Made by a program: the position numbers and the translations under genes. Positions 1-8,729 of a stretch of 64,000 nt of DNA are shown piece after piece. This DNA comes from Microbulbifer taiwanensis. GTDB lineage: Bacteria > Pseudomonadota > Gammaproteobacteria > Pseudomonadales > Cellvibrionaceae. Every line of letters starts with the position of its first letter. The first letter of the stretch is position 1. Location: NCBI RefSeq assembly GCF_014904815.1, contig NZ_JACZFR010000032.1, positions 62,001-126,000 on the forward strand, in the 5' to 3' direction. Under the pieces are notes generated by a model that saw only the letters and a list, made by a program, of their open reading frames with translations, searched no databases and was not told where the DNA came from.

Positions 1-1
1 G

Positions 2-106
2 GCCCTGCCAGCGCAGGAGAAAGTGATCTGGGTGGGTCCGGACAGCAACGACTGGGGCCAGATAGAAAAAGTCGCGATCCGCGAAGATATGGTCTGGCCC
101 TTCTGA
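2..106 (+). CDS. 3' end of an unidentified protein (partial)
   Basis: An open frame enters from the left edge and ends at a TGA at 104-106, giving 34 residues ending in ...REDMVWPF. The codons are GC-rich like the genes that follow. The fragment is too short for me to name a family, and its start lies outside the window. Confidence 0.45.
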   Translation, partial: ALPAQEKVIWVGPDSNDWGQIEKVAIREDMVWPF

Positions 107-144
107 GCCAGCCACTCCACGGGCGGGCCGCAATCTCTGCTGCT

Positions 145-630
145 ATGGTGCACAGAAAGATCGCGGCCGCCGCCATGCGCAAACACCCGCCAATGCCAGG
201 GAAACTTCCCGACAAAATTGTCCTGTTCGACAGCCAGTGCAATCTCTGCAACGGCTGGAGCCGCTTCCTCTTGCGCCGCGACAGGGACGCCATTTTTACC
301 CTCTGCCGTGTACAATCCCCCGCCGGCCAGCGACTGCTGCAGAGACTGGGCCTGCCGCTGGAACGCTATGAAACCGTTATCTACCTGGAGCGCCACCACC
401 GCCAGCTGGTGGCCTACCACCGCAGCGAAGCCGCGCTGCGTGTGATGGCGCAGTTGCCGGCGCCCTGGCGCCTGCTGCGCTGGCTGCGCGCAATTCCCTT
501 GCCGCTCAGGGACTCTGTATACGATCTGGTGGCGCGCAACCGCTACCGGCTGTTCGGCAAGAGACCCAGCTGCAGGCTGCCAGCACCCGGTGAGCGACAC
601 AGATTTTTGGAAGAGACAGATGTTGAGTGA
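145..630 (+). CDS. Thiol-disulfide oxidoreductase, DCC family (DUF393)
   Basis: This encodes a small soluble DCC-family protein (YuxK type, DUF393). The defining DxxCxxC motif is seen as DSQCNLC near residues 29-35, followed by the family pattern of SRFLLRRD, a hydrophobic core, and a C-terminal ARNRYRLFGKR segment typical of the family. Members are predicted to be thioredoxin-fold redox proteins, and their substrates are mostly unknown. The start is uncertain: ATGs at 145, 175 and 193 are in frame and none has a strong ribosome site. The 3' end overlaps the start of tcdA, so the two are probably co-transcribed. The family call is firm, the physiological role is not. Confidence 0.85.
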   Translation: MVHRKIAAAAMRKHPPMPGKLPDKIVLFDSQCNLCNGWSRFLLRRDRDAIFTLCRVQSPAGQRLLQRLGLPLERYETVIYLERHHRQLVAYHRSEAALRVMAQLPAPWRLLRWLRAIPLPLRDSVYDLVARNRYRLFGKRPSCRLPAPGERHRFLEETDVE

Positions 631-1411
631 CCAGTACCTGCAACGCTTTGGCGGCATAGCCCGACTCTACGGCCGCGATGCCCTGGACAAGCTGTACAAC
701 GCCCACTTCGTTGTCATCGGCATCGGCGGCGTCGGCAGCTGGACCGCCGAGGCGCTGGCCAGAAGCGGCGCCGGACACATAACCCTGATCGACCTGGACG
801 ATGTCTGCATCACCAACAGCAACCGCCAGAGCCACGCACTGGCGGATACCATCGGCCGCATCAAGGTGGACGTGATGGCGGAGCGACTGCGGCAGATCAA
901 CCCGGAAATCGCCGTGCACACCGAGGAGGAGTTTGTCGCCGCGGACAATTTCGCCGAACTGCTCGACCCGGACAAGAGGTCCATCGATATCGTTATCGAC
1001 GCCATTGATGCGGCGCGGGTCAAGGCGGCGCTGATCGCCTATTGCAAGGCGCGCAAGCTGCGCCTGATCACTGTCGGTTCCGCCGGCGGCAAGCGGGACC
1101 CTGGACGGATCGGCTGCGCAGACTTGGGCCGCACCATCAACGATCCGATGCTGGCCAAGGTGCGCAGCCACCTGTACCGCTTCCACAACTTCCAGAAATC
1201 GCGCAAGCGACAGTTCGGGGTGGACGCCATCTTTTCGACCGAACCCATGGTCTTTCCGCAGCCGGACGGCAGTGTCTGCCAGCAGAAGAGCGGCATGGAA
1301 GACGGGGTAAAGCTGGACTGCAGCGGCGGCTTCGGCGCCGCCACCATGGTCACCGGCAGCTTCGGTTTCGCGGCGGCCAGCCGCGGAATAGAGCGGCTGT
1401 TACAGAGATAA
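620..1411 (+). CDS. tcdA: tRNA threonylcarbamoyladenosine dehydratase TcdA (CsdL)
   Basis: TcdA is an E1/ThiF-like enzyme that uses ATP to convert t6A37 of ANN-decoding tRNAs to cyclic t6A. The sequence starts with the family block QRFGGIARLYG, then the nucleotide-binding GIGGVGSW loop and DLDDVCITNSNRQ, and carries the FSTEP.V motif near the C-terminus. About 263 residues fits the E. coli protein. I prefer the ATG at 620 because GGAAGAG precedes it at good spacing and the protein then begins like E. coli TcdA; a GTG at 590 is an upstream alternative. It overlaps the DCC gene by 11 bases and converges on the CsdA-CsdE fusion, its known partner system. Confidence 0.95.
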   Translation: MLSDQYLQRFGGIARLYGRDALDKLYNAHFVVIGIGGVGSWTAEALARSGAGHITLIDLDDVCITNSNRQSHALADTIGRIKVDVMAERLRQINPEIAVHTEEEFVAADNFAELLDPDKRSIDIVIDAIDAARVKAALIAYCKARKLRLITVGSAGGKRDPGRIGCADLGRTINDPMLAKVRSHLYRFHNFQKSRKRQFGVDAIFSTEPMVFPQPDGSVCQQKSGMEDGVKLDCSGGFGAATMVTGSFGFAAASRGIERLLQR

Positions 1412-1434
1412 GGCTGACAGCCTCCGAAAGCTTC

Positions 1435-3093
1435 CTATCCGGAAACAAATGCGAGCGCCTGGCGCAGCAGTGCGTGGAAGCCGTTGCTGCGCGACCGGCT
1501 CAGGTGTTTTTCCAGCCCCAGGTCGGCAAACAGGCGGGGCAGGTCCAGCGCGCGAATCTCTTCCCCGCTGCAGCCGTCGATCTGCGACAACAGCAGCGCC
1601 CCCAGCCCCTTGACCACGCGGCTGTCACTGTCGAGTGCGAATAGGTGGCGACCACCCTGCTCCCGGTGCACCAGCCAGGCATCCGATTCGCAGCCGCGCA
1701 CCAGGTATTCGGGCTGGCGGATTCCCGGCTTGCCCGAAATCGATTTGCTCCAGCGCATCAGTTCGCGATAGCGGTCCTGCCAGTTGCGCTGGGCGGCCAG
1801 CCGCTCCAGCTGCAGCGCGGACAGATCATCGCCACTCCAGTCGCCCGCCTGCAATGGCGCGGCGGCCAGATTTTCCGTTTCCGTCGCCGTTTCCACCAGA
1901 TATTCGCGCAACGCCTCCACAAACAGCTGCACATTTTCCCAGGTGTTATAGGCGGCCAGGGAGGCGCGCACCGTCGCGGCAACGCCTGCGGCGCGGATCA
2001 GCGGCTGGGCGCAGTGGTGGCCGACGCGCACGGCGATATCCCTTTCATCCAGCCAGTGCATCAGGTCTGCGGCGCTGCCAGTGGCCGGCGCGAAAGCGAC
2101 AATGCCCAGGTTGTGCTGCGGCTGGCTGATCAACTGCAGTCCCGGCATCGCCGCCAGTTCCCGGTGCAGCCACTGCAACAGTTGCTGCTCGTGAGCGGCC
2201 ATAGCGGCGCGGTCCTGTACCGCGAGAAAATCCAGCGCAGCCCCAAGACCAGCGATCGCCGCCAGTGACGAGGTGCCGGCCTCGAATTTGTGCGGCAAAC
2301 CGGCGAAGCGACTGTTATACAGATCCACTTCCGCAATCATCTCACCACCACCCTGCCAGGGCGGCATGGCCTCTAGCAGTGACTCGCGCCCGTACAGCAG
2401 GCCGATACCGCTGGGACCGTAGAACTTGTGCGCCGAGCAGACAAAAAAGTCACAACCTACCTTCTGCACATCCACGCGCTCGTGGGCCGCCAGCTGGGCG
2501 CCGTCGACTATCCAGTGCAGATTCCGACCGCGCAGTTGCCGGGCTATGGCTTCCAGATCCGGGCGCAGCCCCAGTGCATTGGAGCCGCCGCTCAGGGAAA
2601 CGATCCTGGTGCGCTCGCCCAGCACCTCCCCGAGGCGATCGAACTGCGGTATCCCGGCCGTGTGCGGCACATAGCGCAATTTCAACTGGAAGCGCTGCGC
2701 CATCATCTGCCATGGCACTATATTGGCATGGTGTTCGACACTGGAAATAACGATCTCGTCGCCGGCGCGCAACTCGCTACACAGGCTGTTGGCGAGCAGG
2801 TTGAGCGCCTCGGTGGCGCCGCGGCAGAAAACAATTTCCCGCGCGCTGGCGGCGTGCAGGAATGCCGCGGACTGACTGCGGACCCGCTCGACCATTTCAG
2901 TGGCGCGCCGCGCCAGGCGGTGGCTGGACCTGTGGGTATTGGCGTTGCTGCACAGATAGAAATCGCGGATCGCATCGATAACAGGGCGCGGCTTCTGAGT
3001 CGTGGCGGCGTTGTCCAGGTAGACGAGCCGTCGGTTTTCCGGCTGCTCGAAAAGCGGGAAGTGTTGTTTGAAAGTTTTGGGGTCGAAAATCAT
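1435..3093 (-). CDS. csdA: Cysteine desulfurase fused to SufE-like sulfur acceptor (CsdA-CsdE)
   Basis: Residues 1-405 are a class V aminotransferase-fold cysteine desulfurase: EHHAN near 120, WIVDGAQ with Asp197, the PLP lysine in SAHKF (Lys223), and the persulfide Cys361 in GHHCAQP. Residues about 425-552 are a SufE/CsdE domain with the acceptor cysteine in RGCESD (Cys468) and the KLIF-like block SGKPGIRQPEYLV. In E. coli these are separate proteins (CsdA, CsdE) that act with CsdL/TcdA in cyclic t6A formation, so the convergent tcdA supports the assignment. The ATG at 3093 overlaps the upstream tatD stop as ATGA, so translation is probably coupled. Both catalytic cysteines are intact. Confidence 0.93.
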   Translation of the reverse strand: MIFDPKTFKQHFPLFEQPENRRLVYLDNAATTQKPRPVIDAIRDFYLCSNANTHRSSHRLARRATEMVERVRSQSAAFLHAASAREIVFCRGATEALNLLANSLCSELRAGDEIVISSVEHHANIVPWQMMAQRFQLKLRYVPHTAGIPQFDRLGEVLGERTRIVSLSGGSNALGLRPDLEAIARQLRGRNLHWIVDGAQLAAHERVDVQKVGCDFFVCSAHKFYGPSGIGLLYGRESLLEAMPPWQGGGEMIAEVDLYNSRFAGLPHKFEAGTSSLAAIAGLGAALDFLAVQDRAAMAAHEQQLLQWLHRELAAMPGLQLISQPQHNLGIVAFAPATGSAADLMHWLDERDIAVRVGHHCAQPLIRAAGVAATVRASLAAYNTWENVQLFVEALREYLVETATETENLAAAPLQAGDWSGDDLSALQLERLAAQRNWQDRYRELMRWSKSISGKPGIRQPEYLVRGCESDAWLVHREQGGRHLFALDSDSRVVKGLGALLLSQIDGCSGEEIRALDLPRLFADLGLEKHLSRSRSNGFHALLRQALAFVSG

Positions 3094-3878
3094 TGGAGGG
3101 CAAATAATCGCTCGGTATTGAGGCGGGTCTGCTCCGCCACCTGTTCAATGGAGATGCCGCGCAATGTCGCCAGTTCTGCGGCGATCAGCGGCAGGTATTC
3201 CGGACTGTTGCGCTGCCCCTGGCGACCGGCCAGCGGCATATCCGGCGCGTCGGATTCCAGCAGTACGGCCTCCAGGGGCAGTGCGGCAAAGGCGCGGCGC
3301 GTCTTGGCCGCGCGCTCGTAGGTGATGGTGCCGCCGGCACCCAGGCAGAAACCCAGCTGCCAGTAGTCCCGCGCTATCTCCTCGCTGCCGCTGAATGCGT
3401 GAATGACACCGCCGCGCGCGGGGCGGTATTCCTTCAGCAGGCGCAGCATATCGCTGTGACAGCGACAGGCGTGCACGATCAATGGCAGATCCAGCTCCGC
3501 TGCCAGCGCCAGCTGGGCACGGAAATGCGGCTCCTGATCTGTCAGTGGCGTGACTATGGCTCCGTCCAGGCCGCACTCGCCGATGGCCACACAGGGGTTG
3601 CCCTGCAACTGCGCGGCCGCTATCTGTTGGGCCAGGTCGCGCTGCAACTGTACCGGCTCCATTTCCGCTTCGGCCACCCACCAGGGATGCAATCCCACAG
3701 CCGCATACCAACCCGGTTCACCCTTCACCAGTTCAAACAGGGTGGACCAGCGGGGCTCGCTGACTCCCGGGATGATCATCCGCTCCACGCCGGCGTCGCG
3801 ACACCGCTGCCACACCTGCGGCCTGTCCCCGTCAAAGGCGTCGAAATCGAAATGACAGTGGCTATCGAAAAGTTGCAC
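3090..3878 (-). CDS. TatD-family metal-dependent hydrolase
   Basis: This is a TatD-type TIM-barrel nuclease/hydrolase of 262 residues, the usual size. The metal ligands are visible in order: HCH in DSHCHFD, Glu in GECGLD, His in VHACR, His in HAFSGS and Asp in LESDAP. Members are 3'-5' exonucleases or phosphoesterases acting in DNA repair or tRNA-related processing; whether this one is TatD, YcfH or YjjV type cannot be settled here. The start is a GTG at 3878. It is first in a two-gene operon with the csdA-csdE fusion and is divergent from the LysE gene. Confidence 0.92.
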   Translation of the reverse strand: MQLFDSHCHFDFDAFDGDRPQVWQRCRDAGVERMIIPGVSEPRWSTLFELVKGEPGWYAAVGLHPWWVAEAEMEPVQLQRDLAQQIAAAQLQGNPCVAIGECGLDGAIVTPLTDQEPHFRAQLALAAELDLPLIVHACRCHSDMLRLLKEYRPARGGVIHAFSGSEEIARDYWQLGFCLGAGGTITYERAAKTRRAFAALPLEAVLLESDAPDMPLAGRQGQRNSPEYLPLIAAELATLRGISIEQVAEQTRLNTERLFALQ

Positions 3879-3940
3879 TTGTGATACCCCGCTTTTGGCC
3901 CCATTTTAGCACGGAAGCCTTCCCCAACCTCGAGACTGCC

Positions 3941-4534
3941 GTGCTAGAAACCCTAATCCCAATAGTGTTATTTACCTTCTCAACCAGTATTACGCCCGGT
4001 CCGAACAACCTGATGATAATGTCATCCGGATTGAATTACGGCGTGAATCGCTCGCTGCCACACCTGTTGGGAATCTGTCTCGGCTTTCCGGCGATGATCG
4101 TCGCCATCGGTCTGGGACTGGGTACACTGTTCAGTCGCTTCCCGCTGCTGCACGAGATTATCCGCTGGGCGGGCATCGCCTACCTGCTGTACCTGGCATG
4201 GCGCATCGCCAGTACCCGCGAGATGGGCAGCACCGACAACAGCAAACCCTTCACTTTTTTGCAGGCAGTGGCGTTTCAGTGGGTGAATCCCAAGGGGTGG
4301 ATAATGGCAGTAGGTGCGCTTGCGGCCTTTACCAGCCCCAGCGGCGAGATGTGGAATGACGTCGCGCGTATAGCGCTGACCTTTGTCGCCGTCGGTGGCC
4401 CCTGCATTATCGTCTGGCTGCTGTTCGGTGTCGGCCTCAAACGGGTACTGAACAATCCGGCCCATTTGCGCCGCTTCAATATCACCATGGGACTGCTGCT
4501 GGCGGCGAGCGTGGTGCCAATGGCTATTGACTAG
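3941..4534 (+). CDS. LysE/RhtB-family amino acid exporter
   Basis: This is an inner-membrane exporter of the LysE/RhtB superfamily, which pumps out amino acids or analogues. The N-terminal signature TPGPNNLMI, followed by G...G.....G.CLGF, is typical, and about six hydrophobic segments are present (for example PAMIVAIGLGLGTLF, WAGIAYLLYLAW and LTFVAVGGPCIIVWLL). I place the start at the GTG at 3941, which gives the usual start-to-motif distance of about 200 residues; the frame is open back to an ATG at 3881, which would add 20 polar residues. The substrate is unknown. It shares an intergenic promoter region with the divergent tatD gene and converges on the SDR gene. Confidence 0.88.
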   Translation: MLETLIPIVLFTFSTSITPGPNNLMIMSSGLNYGVNRSLPHLLGICLGFPAMIVAIGLGLGTLFSRFPLLHEIIRWAGIAYLLYLAWRIASTREMGSTDNSKPFTFLQAVAFQWVNPKGWIMAVGALAAFTSPSGEMWNDVARIALTFVAVGGPCIIVWLLFGVGLKRVLNNPAHLRRFNITMGLLLAASVVPMAID

Positions 4535-5342
4535 CCCTCGCAATTTCCAGTTCGACGCGGAAGTTTTTCACCATCTGCTTCATAAACAGGCCCGGGAATA
4601 GTTTGTACAGGTAGGCACCGAGCAGCGACCTGTCGCGCGGAAACAGCCGCTCTTTTCCCTGTGCCAGCGCCGAGACGATCCTCTCCGCCATCCACCCGGC
4701 GCTGCGCACCTGGCCGATGGTGCTCTGCTTGTGCTTTGCCATGCCGCCGTCGCCGGACAGGGCATTGCTGTCGATATTGGTCGCGACAAAACTCGGGTAG
4801 ACCATCAGCACCCTGATGCCCTCGTCGCGCACCTCTTCGCGGAAGGTCTCGAAATACTGATGCAGCGCACTCTTGGCCGCACAGTAGCCCGCGCGCCCCA
4901 GAACCGGCATCCAGCCGGCCATGGAACTGATATTGATCACGCAGCCGGATGCCGCGCGCAACTCTGCCAGCAGCCCCTGCGCCAACTCCACCGGCGCGTG
5001 GTAATCCACCGCCATCACCCGGCGAATCACCGCGTTACTGGTCTGGGTGGATAGACTGCGGTGGGTGATGCCGGCATTGTTCACCAGCAGATCCACTCGC
5101 CTGTAGCGGTTGCGCAGCTGTTCGAGCAGACTCGCCGTGGATTTTTCACACGACAGGTCAGCCACAAAGGTTTCCGCCTCTATCCCACGTTCGCGCAACT
5201 GCACCGCGCGCTCCTCCAGTACCTCCGCACTGATATCCACCAGCGCAAATCCGGCCCGGTAGCGGGCCGCCAGTGCCTCGACAATGGCCCAGCCGAGGCC
5301 GCCGGCCGCACCGGTGACAATAAAAATCTTCGCCTCCCTCAC
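4524..5342 (-). CDS. Short-chain dehydrogenase/reductase (classical SDR)
   Basis: A 272-residue classical SDR with TGAAGGLGWAI as the NAD(P)-binding glycine motif, the NNAG structural motif, catalytic Ser in NISSM and the YCAAK active-site pair. It should oxidise an alcohol or reduce a carbonyl in the cytoplasm. The GTG start overlaps the stop of the epimerase-like gene (GTGA), so it is the last gene of a four-gene operon with the epimerase, a symporter and a flavin monooxygenase. SDRs next to FMOs in AraC-controlled clusters often act on fatty or alicyclic substrates, but the substrate here is inference only. Confidence 0.92.
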   Translation of the reverse strand: MREAKIFIVTGAAGGLGWAIVEALAARYRAGFALVDISAEVLEERAVQLRERGIEAETFVADLSCEKSTASLLEQLRNRYRRVDLLVNNAGITHRSLSTQTSNAVIRRVMAVDYHAPVELAQGLLAELRAASGCVINISSMAGWMPVLGRAGYCAAKSALHQYFETFREEVRDEGIRVLMVYPSFVATNIDSNALSGDGGMAKHKQSTIGQVRSAGWMAERIVSALAQGKERLFPRDRSLLGAYLYKLFPGLFMKQMVKNFRVELEIARASQ

Positions 5343-6310
5343 GCCACGCCCTCCGCAGTCTTCCCCGGTTTCGCGGCCGGCTCAATGTCCAGTGCCTCGC
5401 GGGCAAAATAGGAAAACGCCTCCGCCGAGGTCTTCTCCGGTACGAAACCCAACTCCTCCTTCAGGCGCCGGTTCAGCAGTACCGGCCGGTATTGCAGGAA
5501 CATTACCTGGCCGGGCTGCCTGTCGGTCAGGTGCAGAAAATAACCGATGCCCAGCAGCAGTTTTACCAGCCATACCGGCGGCTTGCGCAGCGGCTTCCCC
5601 AGCAGCCGCGCAATTTCTGCCGGCGTCAGTGCGCCATCGCCGGCCAGGTTGTAGATACCATCGGCACTGCGCTGTACGCCGAACTGGATAGCGCGGATCG
5701 CATCGCGGTCCCAGATGAAAACGAAGGGCGAATCGTGGCCGCCAGGATCCAGTATCGCGCGGCGGTCAAACAGCTCGCCGATCTTGCTGTTTTTCGCCGC
5801 ACCGATAATCGAACAGGGGCGGAATATCAATTGTTGCAGGCGCGGGTATTTTTCCCGATAGGCCGCCAGTATCTCTTCCACCTGGCGCTTGTGATCCGAA
5901 TAGCCGAATTCCGGGTTGCCGCGCAGCGGGTGCTGCTCTTCCAGCCACTGCGGATTGTCCGCATGGTAGCCGTAGGCTGCGCCGCTGCTGGTGACGGTGA
6001 TGTGTTTGACCCCCGCATAGAGGCAGGCCTTGAGCACATTTTCCGTGCCATCGACATCGATGCGGTATTCGGTCGCCCTGTCGCGTCCGGCGGACATCAC
6101 CGAGGCCAGATGCACCACATGGGTGATGGACTCGGCGCGCAGCAGTTCGCCCAGGGCGGGATCGCAGATATCGAGGGTAAAAATCGGAAAGGACGCCGGC
6201 CTCGAGCGGATATCCACCCCCACCACCGGCATTTCCTGCGCGAGCAGCTCCCCTAGCTGGTGCCCCACATAGCCACAGGCACCGGTTATCAAAACTCTTT
6301 TGTTACTCAT
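5339..6310 (-). CDS. NAD(P)-dependent epimerase/dehydratase (extended SDR)
   Basis: This is an extended SDR of 323 residues. The N-terminus has GACGYVGHQLGE (GxxGxxG Rossmann motif), followed by the HLASVMS segment and the YSDHK catalytic Tyr/Lys pair. Extended SDRs act on nucleotide sugars, but many in catabolic clusters reduce or isomerise sterol or other hydrophobic substrates. It lies 16 bases after the symporter gene and overlaps the following SDR by four bases. The position between an FMO/symporter pair and a classical SDR argues for catabolism rather than cell-wall sugar synthesis. Confidence 0.88.
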   Translation of the reverse strand: MSNKRVLITGACGYVGHQLGELLAQEMPVVGVDIRSRPASFPIFTLDICDPALGELLRAESITHVVHLASVMSAGRDRATEYRIDVDGTENVLKACLYAGVKHITVTSSGAAYGYHADNPQWLEEQHPLRGNPEFGYSDHKRQVEEILAAYREKYPRLQQLIFRPCSIIGAAKNSKIGELFDRRAILDPGGHDSPFVFIWDRDAIRAIQFGVQRSADGIYNLAGDGALTPAEIARLLGKPLRKPPVWLVKLLLGIGYFLHLTDRQPGQVMFLQYRPVLLNRRLKEELGFVPEKTSAEAFSYFAREALDIEPAAKPGKTAEGVA

Positions 6311-6326
6311 AGTCTCTTCTTGTTAT

Positions 6327-7277
6327 TCAGGATGGCACTGCGCGCTGCGCTCTCGCCGTCCTCTCGCTGCGCCGGTTGCTGAAATTCCAGTAGCCGGCCA
6401 GGCTCAATCCTGACACCAGGTGCCAGACACCCCAGAAGCCGGCCACCACCAACATCTCGCCAGCGGATGGATAGAAAGTGAAAAGAATCGCCAGTGCCAG
6501 GCCCGAGTTCTGGATACCCACCTCCATGGTCACCGCGCGGCGATCCGCCAATGGCAGTTGCATCAGGCGAGCTGACAGATTGCCGATCGCAATCGCCAGG
6601 GTGTTGTGTGCCATCACCAGCAGCAGTACCGAACCGGCGATCTGCAGCGCTGTCTGCCAATGCTTGCCGAAAGAAATAGCCACAAACAACAGGAACACCA
6701 GCAGCGACGCACTGCGGAAATAGCGCTCGCTGCGGCGCGCGAACTGTGGAAAGCGCGCACCGACAATCATGCCGGCGAGCATCGGCAGCGCCAGCACCAG
6801 TATCACCAGCCCGATCATATTGTCCGCCGGCAGGGCTATCGCCTGCAGCAGCTCGCGGGTGTGCGGATTGAGTCCGCCGTAGAGGGCGAAATTGAGCGGC
6901 GTCATCACCACTGCGACCAGACTGGAAACAGCAGTCATACTGACCGAGGTGGCCACATTGGCGCGGCCGATCCAGGTCATCACATTGGAAAAGGTGCCGC
7001 CGGGACAGCAGGACACGAGAATCATACCCAGTGCCAGCCCCGGCTCTATCGCCAGCCACCAGGTGACCAGGCAGGTGATGGCCGGCAACAGCAGAAACTG
7101 GGCCACCAGGCCGGTGACCGGCGCCAGTGGCCGACGCAGTACGGCGACGAAATCCGCCGGGCGCAGGCCCAGCGACACACCGAACATCATAAAGGCCAAT
7201 ATCGCGTTCAATACCAACAGCGCGGTGGGCGACATCTGGAAGCTGCTCGCGACCGATTCCGACAGGGTATTTTCCAC
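6327..7277 (-). CDS. Bile acid:sodium symporter family transporter (BASS)
   Basis: A polytopic membrane protein of 316 residues with nine to ten hydrophobic segments. The family's conserved regions are visible: FMMFGVSLGL near the N-terminus, SCCPGGTFSNVMTW in the middle, and EVGIQNSGLALAI near 250, matching the substrate and Na+ site segments of BASS transporters. It probably imports an organic anion with sodium. The GTG start shares its G with the TAG stop of the upstream monooxygenase gene (TAGTG), a strong sign of translational coupling. The transported compound may be the substrate of the neighbouring FMO and SDRs; this is inference. Confidence 0.9.
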   Translation of the reverse strand: MENTLSESVASSFQMSPTALLVLNAILAFMMFGVSLGLRPADFVAVLRRPLAPVTGLVAQFLLLPAITCLVTWWLAIEPGLALGMILVSCCPGGTFSNVMTWIGRANVATSVSMTAVSSLVAVVMTPLNFALYGGLNPHTRELLQAIALPADNMIGLVILVLALPMLAGMIVGARFPQFARRSERYFRSASLLVFLLFVAISFGKHWQTALQIAGSVLLLVMAHNTLAIAIGNLSARLMQLPLADRRAVTMEVGIQNSGLALAILFTFYPSAGEMLVVAGFWGVWHLVSGLSLAGYWNFSNRRSERTARAQRAVPS

Positions 7278-8617
7278 TAGGCTGCTCCCGGGCTGCTGAC
7301 CAGTCGGGGAGTATCCTGCGCAGCCAGATCCCGCCGCAAGTCCGCCGTGTGACCGCGCAGTGTCTTCAGGTAGGTGTCCTTGTGCACGTAGTAAGCCATG
7401 CGCTCCAGCTGCAGGTACTTCATGCCGCCGTCGGCGCGCGTGGCGGCGCGCTCGCGCTTGCAGGCCCTGAATCGCCGGGCCGACTCGGCACCACAGGCCA
7501 ACTGGCGGATATACAGGGCCACCAGCTCCGCCTGTTCGTTGCGGCCCTCCCAGCCGAGTCCGGCGGCCTCCACCATCCCCATCAGGAAGACATTGTCGGA
7601 TTCCGGGTGGAAGACGTTCAGGTAGAGGCGCGGCGCATAGCCGTTCCAGTTGAGCTCGGCAGAATCGATAAACGGGTAGTGCAGCTTGTAGCCGGTGGCC
7701 AGCAGGATCATGTCGTAGTCGCCGCTGCGACCATCCTTGAAGGTAACGGTGTTGCCCTCAACCGACGCCATGTCGCCCCGGGGCTGAATATCCCCGTGAC
7801 CGATATGGTGCAGTATCAGCGAATTGATCACCGGGTGTGACTCGAACATCCTGTAGTCTGGTTCCGGCAGGCCATACTGACTGGGGCGGCCGAGCATGAA
7901 TCGGCTGAGCGCCGCGCTGATGCGCTGCTGTACGAAGCGCGGCAGCCTGACCCTGCCGCCCAGGGCATCTGTGGGCTTGCCACCGATGAACTTGGGTAGG
8001 AAGTAGTAGCCGCGACGCAGGCTGATATCCACGCTTTTCGCGCGATGCACCGCATCCACGGCGATATCGGCTCCACTGTTACCGCAGCCCACAAGGAGCA
8101 CCCGCTTGCCGTCGAAGACGGCCGGATCGCGATACTCTGACGAGTGCAGCAGCGCACCGGCAAATTTTCCCGGCAGCTGCGGCCTGTTCGGGTGGTGCAG
8201 AGTCCCGTTGGCAATCAGCAGGCCGCCGAAGATGCGGGTCTGCTCCTCCCCATTGCAGCGAGTGGTAATCTGCCAGTCATCGCCGTCGCGCGCGCAGTGC
8301 ACCACTTCAGTATTGAATTCATAGCACTCATACAGGCCAAACTCCTCTGCGTATGCGCGGAAATAAGCGCGCAGCTCACTGTGATGCGGGAACTGCGCCA
8401 CGTGATCCGCCATCGGGAACTCGGCAAACTCGGTCATCTTCTTCGACGAGATCAGGTGCGCGGATTCGTACATGGTGCTGGTGGGGCTGTCGATATCCCA
8501 AAGACCGCCCACATCGCCGTGGATTTCAAATCCAACGCAGGGAATACCGTGTTTGACCAGGTTGCGCACTGAGCAGAGGCCCATGGGCCCGGCGCCGATC
8601 ACCGCATAGGGTTTCAT
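7277..8617 (-). CDS. Flavin-containing monooxygenase (class B)
   Basis: This is a soluble FAD- and NADPH-dependent monooxygenase of 446 residues. It has the FAD loop GAGPMG near residue 6, the FMO fingerprint FAGALLHSSEY (FxGxxxHxxxY), and the NADPH loop GCGNSGAD. Such enzymes hydroxylate soft nucleophiles or do Baeyer-Villiger oxidation. I chose the ATG at 8617 because the protein then starts MKPYAVIGAG as in the family; an upstream in-frame ATG at 8662 adds 15 unlikely residues. It is first in the operon with the symporter and two SDRs and is divergent from an AraC gene, the likely regulator. Confidence 0.92.
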   Translation of the reverse strand: MKPYAVIGAGPMGLCSVRNLVKHGIPCVGFEIHGDVGGLWDIDSPTSTMYESAHLISSKKMTEFAEFPMADHVAQFPHHSELRAYFRAYAEEFGLYECYEFNTEVVHCARDGDDWQITTRCNGEEQTRIFGGLLIANGTLHHPNRPQLPGKFAGALLHSSEYRDPAVFDGKRVLLVGCGNSGADIAVDAVHRAKSVDISLRRGYYFLPKFIGGKPTDALGGRVRLPRFVQQRISAALSRFMLGRPSQYGLPEPDYRMFESHPVINSLILHHIGHGDIQPRGDMASVEGNTVTFKDGRSGDYDMILLATGYKLHYPFIDSAELNWNGYAPRLYLNVFHPESDNVFLMGMVEAAGLGWEGRNEQAELVALYIRQLACGAESARRFRACKRERAATRADGGMKYLQLERMAYYVHKDTYLKTLRGHTADLRRDLAAQDTPRLVSSPGAA

Positions 8618-8729
8618 TGTTATTCTCGCTGTGGTCGATGAAGTTGATCGCATGGACGGCAATATACCGTGACAAGCCGATAGCAGATCGTCATAATCGG
8701 GCGATTATTGGTTAATTGCGGACAGAGAA
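8618..8729. promoter_or_regulatory. Divergent promoter region between FMO operon and araC
   Basis: This 112-base gap separates the divergent FMO operon and AraC-type gene and must contain both promoters. The right half is AT-rich (8690-8716). No operator can be fixed by eye. AraC proteins of this kind usually bind direct repeats next to the -35 of the divergent operon. Confidence 0.4.
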
